A DNA stretch of 64,000 nt from Kribbella sp. CA-293567 (lineage in GTDB: Bacteria > Actinomycetota > Actinomycetes > Propionibacteriales > Kribbellaceae): positions 5,146,001 to 5,210,000 of the forward strand of contig NZ_CP114065.1 of the NCBI RefSeq assembly GCF_027627575.1, given 5' to 3'. Position numbers and translations under genes: made by a program. The notes under the pieces were generated by a model that did not search any database, was not told the DNA's origin, and saw nothing but the letters and a program-made list of their open reading frames with translations. This document shows positions 1 to 8,417 of this stretch, one piece after another. Position 1 is the first letter of the stretch. The number at the start of each line of letters is the position of its first letter.

Positions 1-54
1 CGAGTAGCGCCTCGGATCGAGCGCTGCCCGGGCCGCCTCGCGCGCCTGGCCTGC

Positions 55-1086
55 TCAGGCGCGGCCTCCTGCAACAGGCCGATCGCGCTGGTCGACGCCA
101 GGACCGCCGTACGGGTAGTCGGCTGCGCCCGGGTCGCTCACCTGATCCAGCTGCGCGGTCTCCTCCGGGGTGAGGTGGAGGCCGGCGGCGGCGAGGTTGT
201 CGTCGAGTTGGGTGATGGTGCGCGCGCCGAGGATCACCGAGCTGATCGCCGGGCGGTCGACCAGCCAGGCGAGCGCGACCTGCGCCATCGAGACGCCGCG
301 TGCCTCGGCGCTGGCGCGGACCGCGTCGACCACCGCGCGGACCCGCTGATTCTGGCTGCGGCGGTGCCAGGACTCGACTCCGCGGTTCGGGTCCTCGCCC
401 AGCCGGGTGTCGCCGGTCGGTTCCTCGTCGAACGAGTACTTGCCGGTCAGCCAGCCGCCACCGAGCGGCGACCACGGGAGCAGGCCGAGGCCGTTGTCCT
501 GCGCGGCCGGGATGATCTCCCACTCGATCTCACGCACCAGCAGGTTGTACTGCGGCTGCAGCGTGACCAGTGGCGACCAGCCGCGGCGGTCGATCAGGTC
601 GCAGGCCTTCTGCAGTTGCCAGCCGGTGAAGTTGGACAGACCGCCGTACAGGATCTTGCCGGCCCGTACTGCGTCCTCGAGGAAGCTCAGGCTCTCCTGC
701 AGCGGGGTGATCGGATCCCAGGAGTGCAGCTGGTAGAGGTCGACGTGATCCGTACGAAGGCGGATCAGCGACGCGTCGAGCGCCTGCCGCAGGTGCCGCC
801 GCGACGTACCGACGTCGTTGGGCTGGTCCCCCATCGGGAACCGGCCCTTGGTCGCCAGTACGACGTCGTCGCGGCGGCCCGACTTGGCCAGCCAGCCGCC
901 GATGATGTTCTCCGAGGCGCCGGAGGTGTAGACGTCGGCGGTGTCGACGAAGTTGCCGCCGGCCTCGAAGTACCGGTCGAGCTGCTCGTGCGACCCGGTC
1001 TCGTCGGTCTCGTTGCCGAACGTCATCGTGCCCAGCGCGTACGTCGACACGACCGTGCCGCTGCTGCCCAGAGTGCGGTATTCCAC
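55..1086 (-). CDS. Aldo/keto reductase
   Basis: NAD(P)H-dependent reductase of the aldo/keto reductase superfamily, 343 residues, probably cytosolic and acting on aldehydes or ketones. The catalytic tetrad is visible: Asp48 and Tyr53 (VDTADVY), Lys80 (LATKG) and His121 (YQLHSWD). The TIM-barrel continues to a C-terminal SSVILGART-type cofactor-binding stretch. The GTG start at 1086 is chosen because AGGAG lies 5 nt upstream; an in-frame upstream extension lacks family similarity. It is divergent from the DinB-like gene at 1152, so the 65-bp gap should hold both promoters. The true substrate cannot be told from sequence. Confidence 0.93.
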   Translation of the reverse strand: MEYRTLGSSGTVVSTYALGTMTFGNETDETGSHEQLDRYFEAGGNFVDTADVYTSGASENIIGGWLAKSGRRDDVVLATKGRFPMGDQPNDVGTSRRHLRQALDASLIRLRTDHVDLYQLHSWDPITPLQESLSFLEDAVRAGKILYGGLSNFTGWQLQKACDLIDRRGWSPLVTLQPQYNLLVREIEWEIIPAAQDNGLGLLPWSPLGGGWLTGKYSFDEEPTGDTRLGEDPNRGVESWHRRSQNQRVRAVVDAVRASAEARGVSMAQVALAWLVDRPAISSVILGARTITQLDDNLAAAGLHLTPEETAQLDQVSDPGAADYPYGGPGVDQRDRPVAGGRA

Positions 1087-1151
1087 GACTGCTCCTCGCT
1101 CGAGACCGGTTGTCCTGACCACACTAGACTTCCGGTGACGAAGGGAACTCG

Positions 1152-1652
1152 ATGAACACCAGTGAACTGTTGCTCGACGCCTTCGGCCGGATCCAGGAGG
1201 TCCTGCACGAGACCGTCGAACAGCTCGACGACCAAGCGCTCGCCACTCGTCCGGAGCAGTCCGGCAACTCGATCGCCTGGCTGGTCTGGCACCTGACGCG
1301 CATCCAGGACGACCATTTCGCCGACGCCGGCGGCTACGAACAGCTCTACACCGCGGAAGGCTGGCACGAGCGGCTGGGACTCCCGTTCGACGCCGCCGAC
1401 ACCGGCTACGGGCACACCGCCGAAGACGTCGCGGCGGTCAAGCTCTCCAGCGAACAACTTCTCGGGTACTACGACGCCGTGCACGCGCGCAGCCTCGAGT
1501 ACCTGAAGACCCTCACCGACGACGACCTGGACCGGATCGTCGACACCCGCTGGAACCCGCCGGTGACCCTCGGGGCCCGGCTGGTCAGCGTGCTGTCCGA
1601 CGACCTCCAGCACGCGGGCCAGGCGGCCTACGCCAGCGGCCTGCTCAGCTGA
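1152..1652 (+). CDS. DinB-like / DUF664 family protein
   Basis: Four-helix-bundle protein of the DinB superfamily, 166 residues, of the DUF664 type common in actinobacteria. These are metal-binding proteins often proposed to be mycothiol-dependent transferases. Candidate metal ligands are His47 (VWHLTR), His55 (QDDH) and His154 (LQHAGQ), matching the family's three-histidine pattern. A GAAGGG ribosome-binding site precedes the ATG. Its 3' end overlaps the convergent lipoprotein gene by 8 bp. Substrate unknown. Confidence 0.88.
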   Translation: MNTSELLLDAFGRIQEVLHETVEQLDDQALATRPEQSGNSIAWLVWHLTRIQDDHFADAGGYEQLYTAEGWHERLGLPFDAADTGYGHTAEDVAAVKLSSEQLLGYYDAVHARSLEYLKTLTDDDLDRIVDTRWNPPVTLGARLVSVLSDDLQHAGQAAYASGLLS

Positions 1653-2778
1653 TCGTCGTCTGCCACAACGACGCCGGCTGATCGGCGGGACCAGCCACCA
1701 GGTAGAGCGTCCTGCCGACCAGTACGGCGTCCTTCACCGCGCCTTCCGGCCCGGTCGACTCCTGCACGGTCCAGTTGCTGTCACGTCCGCTGACCACCTT
1801 CACCTTGTTGCCCTCCGCAACAATCTGGTAGAGGCGATCGTCGGTGACGACCGGTGGCGGCAGTTTGTCCTTGTCGCCCACGGCGATTGCCGGGAGGTTC
1901 GCCAGCCGTCGGCCCTGGTCACCGTCGAGCTGCCAGATCGCCAGCTTGTTCCCGACGAAACCGGAGATCGTGCAACTCGTTGCTGTCCGACATGATGCGG
2001 TGTTGGCCTGACTTCGATCGCCCAGGTCCGGAAGCGCGATCCGGCTCCAGTCTTGGTGGACGTCGGTCGAGCGCCATACGGCCGTCTCCTGCTGCACGAC
2101 ATTCGGCGCGAGCCGGACTTGCGAGCCGACCAGCAGAATTCCGTTGCCTGCGGCCGTACCGAAGCTCGGGCTGAGCAGCAGCGACGGCGTGCTTTCCAGT
2201 GGTGTCTTCGCCGACGGCTGCCGTTCCCAGGTCGTGGTCCCGCGCGGCAACCAGATCGCGCCGTCGAGGCCCGTCTGCACACTTCCCCACGAGCCGGCCA
2301 GTGCCTGACCTGTGGGCGTGACGATCGCGGCGTACAGGGCTCCTGCTGCCTGACCACCGAACGTGTTGAACTCCTGCGGGTGCTCCGTCAGCGTCCTGCC
2401 GTCGCCGGTCCAGACCGTCCAGCGAGTGTTGGAGTGCGCCCCGCCCGACGCGCCGCCAAGGGCCAGCAGCCGTCGCCCGTCGTACGCGATCGACTGCCAG
2501 GTCGCCTCGAAGGCGTACGGGCTCTTCGGCTCGACCTTGATCTCCCGGCGGCTGCCGTCGGGCTGCTGAACGAGCAGCCTGGGCACCACCTTCTTGCCGC
2601 GGTCCCGCAAGCCGATCAGGAGTTGGTCGGCGTGACCGTTCAGTACGACGGGTTCGGCGTCGAGCTCGACCTTCGTCCAGACCACCTTCGCAGCGGGCTG
2701 CCCAGCTTTGTCCTCGGCGCAACCGGCGACCACCAGTGCCAGCGCACCGACTAACGCGGCCAGGCGGAGGCCGCTCAT
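1645..2778 (-). CDS. Putative secreted lipoprotein
   Basis: Protein of 377 residues with a hydrophobic signal segment ending in a lipobox (VVAGC, Cys20), so probably exported and lipid-anchored on the outer membrane face. The rest has scattered short beta-type repeats (LLALGGASGG, ILLVGSQ, LYLVAG) resembling a propeller-like sensor or structural domain, but no enzyme motif is evident. It starts immediately after the exonuclease III stop codon on the same strand, so the two are likely cotranscribed although functionally unrelated. Function not recognised. Confidence 0.8.
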   Translation of the reverse strand: MSGLRLAALVGALALVVAGCAEDKAGQPAAKVVWTKVELDAEPVVLNGHADQLLIGLRDRGKKVVPRLLVQQPDGSRREIKVEPKSPYAFEATWQSIAYDGRRLLALGGASGGAHSNTRWTVWTGDGRTLTEHPQEFNTFGGQAAGALYAAIVTPTGQALAGSWGSVQTGLDGAIWLPRGTTTWERQPSAKTPLESTPSLLLSPSFGTAAGNGILLVGSQVRLAPNVVQQETAVWRSTDVHQDWSRIALPDLGDRSQANTASCRTATSCTISGFVGNKLAIWQLDGDQGRRLANLPAIAVGDKDKLPPPVVTDDRLYQIVAEGNKVKVVSGRDSNWTVQESTGPEGAVKDAVLVGRTLYLVAGPADQPASLWQTTIS

Positions 2779-3657
2779 TCAGCGGTTCTGCGGGAGCTTG
2801 GTGGTCTTCTTCTTCGCGCCACGTGGCGCCGAGGGCGGCGGTACGACGGGTCCGATGTCGCCGTCCGGTGCGGTGTCGAGATCGACGATCACCGGCGCGT
2901 GATCGCTCGGGCCGGTGCCCTTGCGGGCCTTGCGGTCGATCCAGGCCGCCCGCACCCGCTCGGCCACCGGGCCGGACGCGGGCAACAGGTCGATCCGCAT
3001 CCCGAGGTCCTGGTGGAACATGCCGGCCCGGTAGTCCCAGTAGCTGAAGACGCGCTCGGTCGGCCAGCGGTCCCGGACGACGTCGTGCAGCCCGGTCGCC
3101 ATCAGCTCGGCGAGCGCCTGCCGCTCCGGCACCGTCACGTGCGTCGACCCGGCGAAGGCCGCGGGGTCGAACACGTCCGCGTCGGTCGGCGCGATGTTCA
3201 CGTCGCCGCAGACGATCTGATCGGCCGGCCCGGCGGCCACGACGTCCCTCAGCGCGGCGAGCCAGGCGAGCTTGTACCGGTAGTGGTCCGAGTCCGGCTC
3301 GCGCCCGTTCGGCACGTAGAGCGAGTGGATCCTGACCCCGCCGCAGGTGGCCGCGATCGCCCGGGCCTCCGGATCGGGGAAGCCGGGCGCCCCGGCGACG
3401 CCGGTGACGACGTCCTCCAGCCCGACCTTGGACAGCAGCGCGACACCGTTCCACTGCGCCTGCCCGTGGACCGCACTCTCGTACCCACGCCCGGACAGCT
3501 CGTCGCCCAACAGCTTGGTGAAGGCGTCGTCCGCCAGTTTCGTCTCCTGCAGACAAACGACGTCAGGCTGCCGCTCGTCCAGCCAGCCCAGCAACCTGGG
3601 CATCCGCTGCTTGACCGAGTTCACATTCCAAGTCGCTATCCGGGTCACGAACGCCAT
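2779..3657 (-). CDS. xth: Exodeoxyribonuclease III
   Basis: Exonuclease III/AP endonuclease family protein of 292 residues, acting in base excision repair (3'-5' exonuclease and AP-site cleavage). The N-terminus has the family signature IATWNVNSVKQR, then LQETKL (metal-binding Glu), GDVNIAPTDAD (Asp-Asn) and SDHAPVIVDL (catalytic Asp-His) near the C-terminus. A roughly 35-residue Pro/Lys-rich tail follows the catalytic core and is not needed for the fold. The ATG at 3657 gives the expected N-terminus; the longer upstream reading is unsupported. Its 5' side abuts prophage 1. Confidence 0.95.
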   Translation of the reverse strand: MAFVTRIATWNVNSVKQRMPRLLGWLDERQPDVVCLQETKLADDAFTKLLGDELSGRGYESAVHGQAQWNGVALLSKVGLEDVVTGVAGAPGFPDPEARAIAATCGGVRIHSLYVPNGREPDSDHYRYKLAWLAALRDVVAAGPADQIVCGDVNIAPTDADVFDPAAFAGSTHVTVPERQALAELMATGLHDVVRDRWPTERVFSYWDYRAGMFHQDLGMRIDLLPASGPVAERVRAAWIDRKARKGTGPSDHAPVIVDLDTAPDGDIGPVVPPPSAPRGAKKKTTKLPQNR

Positions 3658-3715
3658 GCTATGACGCTTACCGGGCCTAGCGGACAGCAACGCCATGCGG
3701 GGCAATATCCTGCAC

Positions 3716-3973
3716 TCAGTTAGAGGCGATCCCAAGCGCCTCGAACACGTCCGCCGGCGCACCTTGGAGCAACTCTCGCAGGTTGATGTTCAGCGCTGCG
3801 CAGAGCGCGACTGCGTCGGCCAGCGTGACCCGCCGAGTCCCACTCTCCAGGGTGCCGACGACCGGCCGTGACCAGCCCAGTTCGTCGGCCAGGTCCTCTT
3901 GCCGAAGCCGCCGGCGCGCACGAGCGGCACGGACGTTCTCCGCGATCAGTGCGTCGATCTCCTCCGGCTTCAC
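3716..3973 (-). CDS. XRE-family HTH regulator, candidate prophage repressor
   Basis: Protein of 85 residues with a Cro/C1-type helix-turn-helix spanning about residues 10-70 (RRRLRQEDLADELGWSRPVV, then TLESGTRRV and ALCAALNINL). GTG start at 3973 with a weak ribosome-binding site. It lies at the integrase-distal end of prophage 1 and is divergent from the two plus-strand genes at 4119 and 4343, a position that fits a lysogeny regulator. It could equally be a host gene just outside the prophage. Its operators might be the TACCC-N4-GGGTA palindromes listed separately; that link is inference. Confidence 0.8.
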   Translation of the reverse strand: MKPEEIDALIAENVRAARARRRLRQEDLADELGWSRPVVGTLESGTRRVTLADAVALCAALNINLRELLQGAPADVFEALGIASN

Positions 3974-4047
3974 GAGCCACAGCCTGCCCGCTCAGCGACC
4001 GGGCGTCATGGCGCGACATCGGGCGCGACGGAGCTGCAATCTTCCCT

Positions 4048-4077
4048 TTGACGTTAACGACAGAGCTACGCTAGGTA
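4048..4077 (+). promoter_or_regulatory. Sigma70-like promoter for the 4119 gene
   Basis: TTGACG (4048-4053), an 18-bp spacer and TAGGTA (4072-4077), followed about 40 bp later by the ribosome-binding site of the 4119 gene. An ACGTTAACG palindrome overlaps the -35 side and could be an operator. Confidence 0.5.
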
Positions 4078-4118
4078 TCCGAGCATGGCGCTCGGAAATC
4101 AGACGCGGAGGTCTCTCG

Positions 4119-4346
4119 GTGAGTCAGCAGAGCGACAAGCCCCATCCGGAGACCCTCCAGCCCGGCGATCGGGTCTGGTTCGGCGGGTACGGCGTCGGCC
4201 GGGTCCAGGCTGTCGGCCCGCGGTTCTACATCGAGTGGTCACGGGCCGGCTGGCTGTTCCACGACCCGGCGTTCATCTACCACCTGCGTTGGGCTCCTCC
4301 AGACGGGTCCGAGCCGTATCATCCGAACCAATCAGGGGAGGAATGA
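4119..4346 (+). CDS. Small hypothetical prophage protein (SH3-like)
   Basis: Protein of 75 residues, unknown function. The central part (GDRVWFGGYGVGRVQAVGPR) looks like a small SH3-like beta barrel. The GTG start at 4119 is supported by GGAGGT six nt upstream. It has its own promoter-like sequence and overlaps the next gene by 4 bp, forming a two-gene plus-strand operon convergent with the late genes. Such an isolated, separately promoted pair at a prophage end is often expressed in the lysogen; this is inference. Confidence 0.65.
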   Translation: MSQQSDKPHPETLQPGDRVWFGGYGVGRVQAVGPRFYIEWSRAGWLFHDPAFIYHLRWAPPDGSEPYHPNQSGEE

Positions 4347-4510
4347 TGGCAACGAACGAAGAGAAAGTGCTCGGGGAGATTCTGAAGGAGTTGAAGAGCC
4401 TTCACGACGACGTGAGCATCCTTATGCACGACGTCAACGCGATACGCAACGGCGAGTACGACCCGCCGGGTGGAGCCGACCCCCAGGGGCAGCGTTCGCG
4501 TCGCGGCTAA
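4343..4510 (+). CDS. Small hypothetical coiled-coil protein
   Basis: Protein of 55 residues, unknown function. Residues 5-35 (EEKVLGEILKELKSLHDDVS) form a probable amphipathic or coiled-coil helix, followed by a Gly/Pro/Arg-rich tail. ATG at 4343 overlaps the previous stop codon and is preceded by GGGGAGG, which supports translational coupling; ATG at 4346 is an alternative. A strong hairpin follows 4 nt after the stop. Confidence 0.55.
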   Translation: MMATNEEKVLGEILKELKSLHDDVSILMHDVNAIRNGEYDPPGGADPQGQRSRRG

Positions 4511-4513
4511 CCA

Positions 4514-4550
4514 AGCAGCCCCGCACCAGAGAAGGCTGTGCGGGGCTGCT
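4514..4550. terminator. Hairpin terminator between convergent operons
   Basis: Perfect 13-bp stem AGCAGCCCCGCAC/GTGCGGGGCTGCT with an 11-nt loop, placed between the plus-strand gene ending at 4510 and the minus-strand late operon ending at 4582. It can serve both directions. Confidence 0.8.
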
Positions 4551-4581
4551 GTCTGACCTCGGCGACTCCGACCTGGTCGAG

Positions 4582-5034
4582 CTACAGCTCTGTACCTCGG
4601 CGCTCGACACCATCCCAATGAGCCGATGGCGCTTCGGCGATCGTCTTGATTGTGTCCCACATCTTCGACTGCTCGCGAGCGCGAGCGAGGTCTAGTTCCT
4701 GAGACTCAGTCACGTGCTGGTCGAAGCGGCCGGTCAGGTCACCGACCCGCTGCGTCAGCGTCTGCATCTCGGTCCGGGTGTCGCTGAGCGCGGTGAGGTT
4801 CTGCTCGATGTGCGCGAGTCTCTGACCGAGGCCGGGAGTCGCCTGGACCAGCACGACGGCGGTGTCGGGGTGCCGGATCTCTTCGCGGCCGACCAGGGTC
4901 TCTCGGGCGCGGTCCCATTTCTGCGCGAAGGTCTGAACCCGCTTCCGTACCCACCGGGCGACAACGCCGAGAGCAGTCAGGCCACCGAGCACGCCGACGA
5001 TCCACCCGGCGTAGTCGTCGAGCAGCGCCAGCAT
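4582..5034 (-). CDS. Holin-like membrane protein
   Basis: Protein of 150 residues with one N-terminal transmembrane segment (about residues 9-28, GWIVGVLGGLTALGVVARWV), a basic stretch, and a long helical part with coiled-coil character (residues 70-115, RLAHIEQNLTALSDTRTEMQ). This matches small actinophage membrane proteins found after the tail genes that are usually annotated as putative holins. Start at 5034 overlaps the preceding stop (ATGA). It is the last gene of the late operon; no lysin gene accompanies it. An alternative role is a virion membrane or tail accessory protein. Confidence 0.6.
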   Translation of the reverse strand: MLALLDDYAGWIVGVLGGLTALGVVARWVRKRVQTFAQKWDRARETLVGREEIRHPDTAVVLVQATPGLGQRLAHIEQNLTALSDTRTEMQTLTQRVGDLTGRFDQHVTESQELDLARAREQSKMWDTIKTIAEAPSAHWDGVERRGTEL

Positions 5035-5786
5035 CAGAAGATCTCCGTCACGATGAGCACACCGGCCGCGCCTTGTGCGCCGGCCTGGTTGGCGGTGGTG
5101 GTGAACGCGCCGGCCGCGCCGCCACCGTACGCCGAACCGGCCGTACCCGGGCCCGCAGCAGTCGGCGGCTGCACCTCGCCGCTCTTGAACGACTTGCCGC
5201 CGTGCGACTGAAGCACTGCCGCGCCACTGATGACGCGGCCCTTGCCGCCTTGCGATCCGGGAATGTTCTCGTCTCCGCCGGTGGCCGTACCGCCCGTGCC
5301 GCCCGCCGCAGCCGCAGCCGTAGCGCTGGCGGTACTGCCGCTGCCCGGCCCGCCAAAGCCCGCGGTCAGGCCCTTGAACGTGGAGTCGGTGCCGTTGCCG
5401 CCGTTGTTGGCTCCGGAGGCTCCGGCCGTACCGCGGGTGCCGATCACGAACGATTCCGACGCGGACAGCGCAGATGCGGCGTAGGTCTTCTTGACGTATC
5501 CGCCGCCGCCACCGGCCCCGCTCTCGCCCTGTCCCGAGCCGGCACCGGCAAGACCGCCGCTTGGGCCGCCGGGACCAACCAGCTCGACCACGATCGTGCG
5601 CGGTGCGGGGCTGGTCGACTTCGCGAAGTTGCCGGACGTGCTGGTCACCGTGACCTTGATGGCGGTGTCCATCCGGGTCAGGTGGGTATCCACCGCGGTG
5701 GCCAGATCCTCCAGCCCACCAGCGATATCGGGTGCGTCGCCCAGTTCCAGGAAGGGCAGTGCCTTGTTCGGTGTGACGTCGGCCAT
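5034..5786 (-). CDS. Glycine-rich tail fibre / receptor-binding protein
   Basis: Protein of 250 residues. The N-terminal 60 residues (ALPFLELGDAPDIAGGLEDL) resemble the virion-attachment part of actinophage minor tail proteins. From about residue 70 the sequence is dominated by Gly/Ala/Ser loops (GPGGPSGGLAGAGSGQGESG and similar), typical of polyglycine sandwich or collagen-like adhesin tips. It lies last among the tail genes, as expected for a fibre, and overlaps the holin-like gene by 1 bp. Host receptor unknown. Confidence 0.75.
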   Translation of the reverse strand: MADVTPNKALPFLELGDAPDIAGGLEDLATAVDTHLTRMDTAIKVTVTSTSGNFAKSTSPAPRTIVVELVGPGGPSGGLAGAGSGQGESGAGGGGGYVKKTYAASALSASESFVIGTRGTAGASGANNGGNGTDSTFKGLTAGFGGPGSGSTASATAAAAAGGTGGTATGGDENIPGSQGGKGRVISGAAVLQSHGGKSFKSGEVQPPTAAGPGTAGSAYGGGAAGAFTTTANQAGAQGAAGVLIVTEIF

Positions 5787-5800
5787 GGGTCGGCCCTCCT

Positions 5801-6469
5801 TTAGACGTTGGACTTGTAGACAGCGATGGCGTGGATGAACATGCAGTTCGAGGCCGTCGCAGCGAACGCAGCGCCGGTCTGGATAGCCCCGGTGATTTGC
5901 AGGGTGTTGCCACCCGAGAGGCCGGTGAAGTGGTTCCGCGAACTGGCGGCCACACCCGCCGTGGCACCGGGTACGACGTGGGTGGGCGATGAGCCCCCGG
6001 CCCCGCCCGAGCAGCCGACTTCCATCATCGCGAACGAGTTGGCACCCGTGGTGTTGGAGACGGACGCGTTGCCGGTCACGATCACGATGGCCTCGTCTGC
6101 CCAGTCGGGCACTACGAGTTCGTTGCTGCTGACCTTGGTGACCATGCTCGTCGAGGTCGCATAGTTGAACAGCTGCGCGCCCGCCGATCCGAAGGCGACC
6201 GACGCCGCGGCAAAGTTCGCGTCACCCGCGGGCGTAATCCGGCCGACGATGAACCACGTACTGCCCTGGCCGAGCAGCCCGACGACGTGCCCGGCCTTCA
6301 GGGCGATGGCCTCACCGGTGTTCAGGATCGGCACGTCGGTCAGGGTGCCGCCAGCGACGTCGATCGTGTTCGCGCCGGTCGATGGGTTCCAGGCCGTCAC
6401 TGTGCCTTGGCGGAACCGGACGCCGGGCTGCCCGGTGTCGAACAGCGGGGCGAGGTTGTCGGAGATCAC
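5801..6469 (-). CDS. Minor tail protein
   Basis: Protein of 222 residues, probably a baseplate or tail-tip component. The first 90 residues form a small beta domain (FRQGTVTAWNPSTGANTIDV, then GLLGQGSTWFIVGR) like the OB-type baseplate-hub module of minor tail proteins. The C-terminal 120 residues are Ser/Thr/Ala/Gly-rich and may be an adhesin head. It overlaps the upstream DUF5047-type gene by 4 bp and precedes the glycine-rich fibre. Confidence 0.7.
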   Translation of the reverse strand: MISDNLAPLFDTGQPGVRFRQGTVTAWNPSTGANTIDVAGGTLTDVPILNTGEAIALKAGHVVGLLGQGSTWFIVGRITPAGDANFAAASVAFGSAGAQLFNYATSTSMVTKVSSNELVVPDWADEAIVIVTGNASVSNTTGANSFAMMEVGCSGGAGGSSPTHVVPGATAGVAASSRNHFTGLSGGNTLQITGAIQTGAAFAATASNCMFIHAIAVYKSNV

Positions 6470-7608
6470 GCCGAGTCTCCGATCAGTTCGGTCTGCTGCT
6501 CGCGTGTCTGCAAGGTCACTGGGACCGTCGAGTCCAGAGGGATCGTCACCTGGTCGATCACGTGCGTTTCGGTACGCAGTGACCGCGACCGGGCAGCCTT
6601 CGGGTACCGCACGGCGATCACGTCGAACGGCTCCAGAGCCGGGTTAGCGATGCTCGCTAACTCGACCTGGTACGGCAGGCCCAACTGTTGCCGAAGGAGC
6701 GACGTTGCCGCGCTGAGCGCCTGCGCGTTGGTGGTCAGGAACGGTGAGCTGTAGAACCGGGGCACCGGCCCGAAGCGGCCCAGGTAGTAGGTCGGGCTGT
6801 CGGGGTCGAGGTTGTACGCCACGGCCCTCGCGGGCGCGGTGGTATCTCCGGCTTCCCCGGTGGCCACAACGGCGTTGTAGACGCCCTGACGGGTCAGGCC
6901 GCGGGACATCTCGACCAGGACGCCGTCATGGCCGGCGTCGATCGTCCAGGTCGCTGCCCCTGCGGTCGACGGCGGCGTCTTGACCTGGAATGTGCCGGTG
7001 TGGTCGAAGTACCCGACCTTGCCCAGCGAGGTGAGGAAGTCTTGCAGCGTGCCCGCCCGGTCGTCTTCAGCGATGACGGAGCGGCCGACCAGGCCATCCC
7101 GCACCGTGGTGCTGTCCCAGGCGATCACTGCCGACGGGTAAACCTCGGTGATCAGCGTGCTGACGAGCTGGCCGCGGGTGAGCGAGGCGGCGAACTGGCG
7201 AGGCGCGAGGAACTGCGCGTCGCGGATGCCGGCCATCCGGTCAGATCCCTGGATGGCGACGACGCCGTCAGGTACCTCGTCCTGCTCGGGCGTCTCGATC
7301 CGGAAGTAGCCGAGGCCGACCCATTCGCGCTGACCGTTGCCGTAGGCAAGACCCCGCTCGACGTAGATCTCGTTACCGTACGGCGTGAGCAGGTCGGCAG
7401 CCAACCGGGGCCAGCTCTCGGACGTGATGAGTTCCAGGGTCGCGCGGATATCCGCGGTGGCGGATGCCTTCACGTCGCCGCCCTGTACCGGGATCTCGAT
7501 ACCGCTCGGGTTGGTGCCGGTCTGGTAAGTGGTGCAGACACGCGCCCTGAAGACCGACAGGTGACTGCCCCGTAGGGTCTCCAGGAACTGGCTGCTGACG
7601 GCCCTCAT
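6466..7608 (-). CDS. DUF5047-type minor tail protein (tail hub)
   Basis: Protein of 380 residues. The first 60 residues (MRAVSSQFLETLRGSH, then VQGGDVKASATADIRATLEL) match the DUF5047 pattern of actinobacteriophage tail proteins, which sit at the baseplate hub in place of larger Tal proteins. The remainder has hub-like features (AEDDRAGTLQDFLTSLGKVG). ATG at 7608 overlaps the stop of the upstream gene, so an upstream extension is rejected. It is translationally coupled to both neighbours. Confidence 0.8.
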   Translation of the reverse strand: MRAVSSQFLETLRGSHLSVFRARVCTTYQTGTNPSGIEIPVQGGDVKASATADIRATLELITSESWPRLAADLLTPYGNEIYVERGLAYGNGQREWVGLGYFRIETPEQDEVPDGVVAIQGSDRMAGIRDAQFLAPRQFAASLTRGQLVSTLITEVYPSAVIAWDSTTVRDGLVGRSVIAEDDRAGTLQDFLTSLGKVGYFDHTGTFQVKTPPSTAGAATWTIDAGHDGVLVEMSRGLTRQGVYNAVVATGEAGDTTAPARAVAYNLDPDSPTYYLGRFGPVPRFYSSPFLTTNAQALSAATSLLRQQLGLPYQVELASIANPALEPFDVIAVRYPKAARSRSLRTETHVIDQVTIPLDSTVPVTLQTREQQTELIGDSA

Positions 7609-8417
7609 CCGACGATCACGTCCGACGGTGAGGCGACCCGCTCGAGTAGATCGGCAATCGTCGCGTTCGCGGCCAGCAGCGCGGTGACGGTCGCGTAGTC
7701 GGCGAGCACTGACGCGCAGGTGTAGGTCGAGCCGACGACGGCCGGGCCCGGTGCTGCGACCTCGGTAAGGGGAACGTCCCAGTACCGGCGCTGGGGGAAG
7801 GTGCGCCGCTCTCGTTCGGTCGGCAAGGTCCACTTCACGTCGCCTGCTGCGTAGTACCCGATCGGGAACTGATCCATAGCCGCAGGTGCCTGGAGGTACA
7901 GCACCTCACCTGATGCGAACAGGTAGTCGAGGTCGCGCTCGTCGCTCGGGCTTTCGGTGCGGATACGTAGGCCAAATTCCCGGCCGCTGCGCACGTCACC
8001 CACCAAGACGGGGAAGGTCCGGCCCACCACGTCGAAGACGCCACCACGGGACCGGCGGCCGATCTCGGTACGGGTCGAGACCGTGACGGCGCGGTTCAGG
8101 TAGGGCGCGGCCGGCACCTTCAACCAGACCCCGGGCAGGTCTTGAGTGATCGTCGTCGTGAACTGGGCTTGCTGCACGTCGGTGACGTCGTACGACGTCA
8201 CCCGGTAGGTGGTCAGGACGCCCGGCGTCCACTCGTAGTCGTCGACGCGGGCGTTCTGCGAGGCGACCGTCACCGTGCTGCCGCCGCGGACGGTGACCCA
8301 GGTGATCCCGGCGTCTGCCGAGCGCTCGAACCGTGCGTACGTGGCCGTAGCGCCCAGCAGGGTGCCGGACAGCCGGACACGGGACAGAGCGGCGTCGTAG
8401 GTGGCAGTCAAGCTCAT
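7605..8417 (-). CDS. Distal tail / minor tail protein
   Basis: Protein of 270 residues, mostly beta-strand by pattern, directly downstream of the tape measure, the usual place for the distal tail protein connecting tail tube and hub. An immunoglobulin-like N-terminal part (ATYARFERSADAGITWVTVR) is followed by a Dit-like central region (VGRTFPVLVGDVRSGREFGL). The start overlaps the tape-measure stop by 4 bp. The Dit assignment is mostly positional. Confidence 0.72.
   Translation of the reverse strand: MSLTATYDAALSRVRLSGTLLGATATYARFERSADAGITWVTVRGGSTVTVASQNARVDDYEWTPGVLTTYRVTSYDVTDVQQAQFTTTITQDLPGVWLKVPAAPYLNRAVTVSTRTEIGRRSRGGVFDVVGRTFPVLVGDVRSGREFGLRIRTESPSDERDLDYLFASGEVLYLQAPAAMDQFPIGYYAAGDVKWTLPTERERRTFPQRRYWDVPLTEVAAPGPAVVGSTYTCASVLADYATVTALLAANATIADLLERVASPSDVIVG

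Noticed and set aside
3650..3698. AACGCCATGC repeats as attachment cores of prophage 1
   Set aside because: The 10-mer occurs at 3650, 3689 and 19382; one copy is the start of xth, and 10 bp in this GC-rich sequence is not significant.
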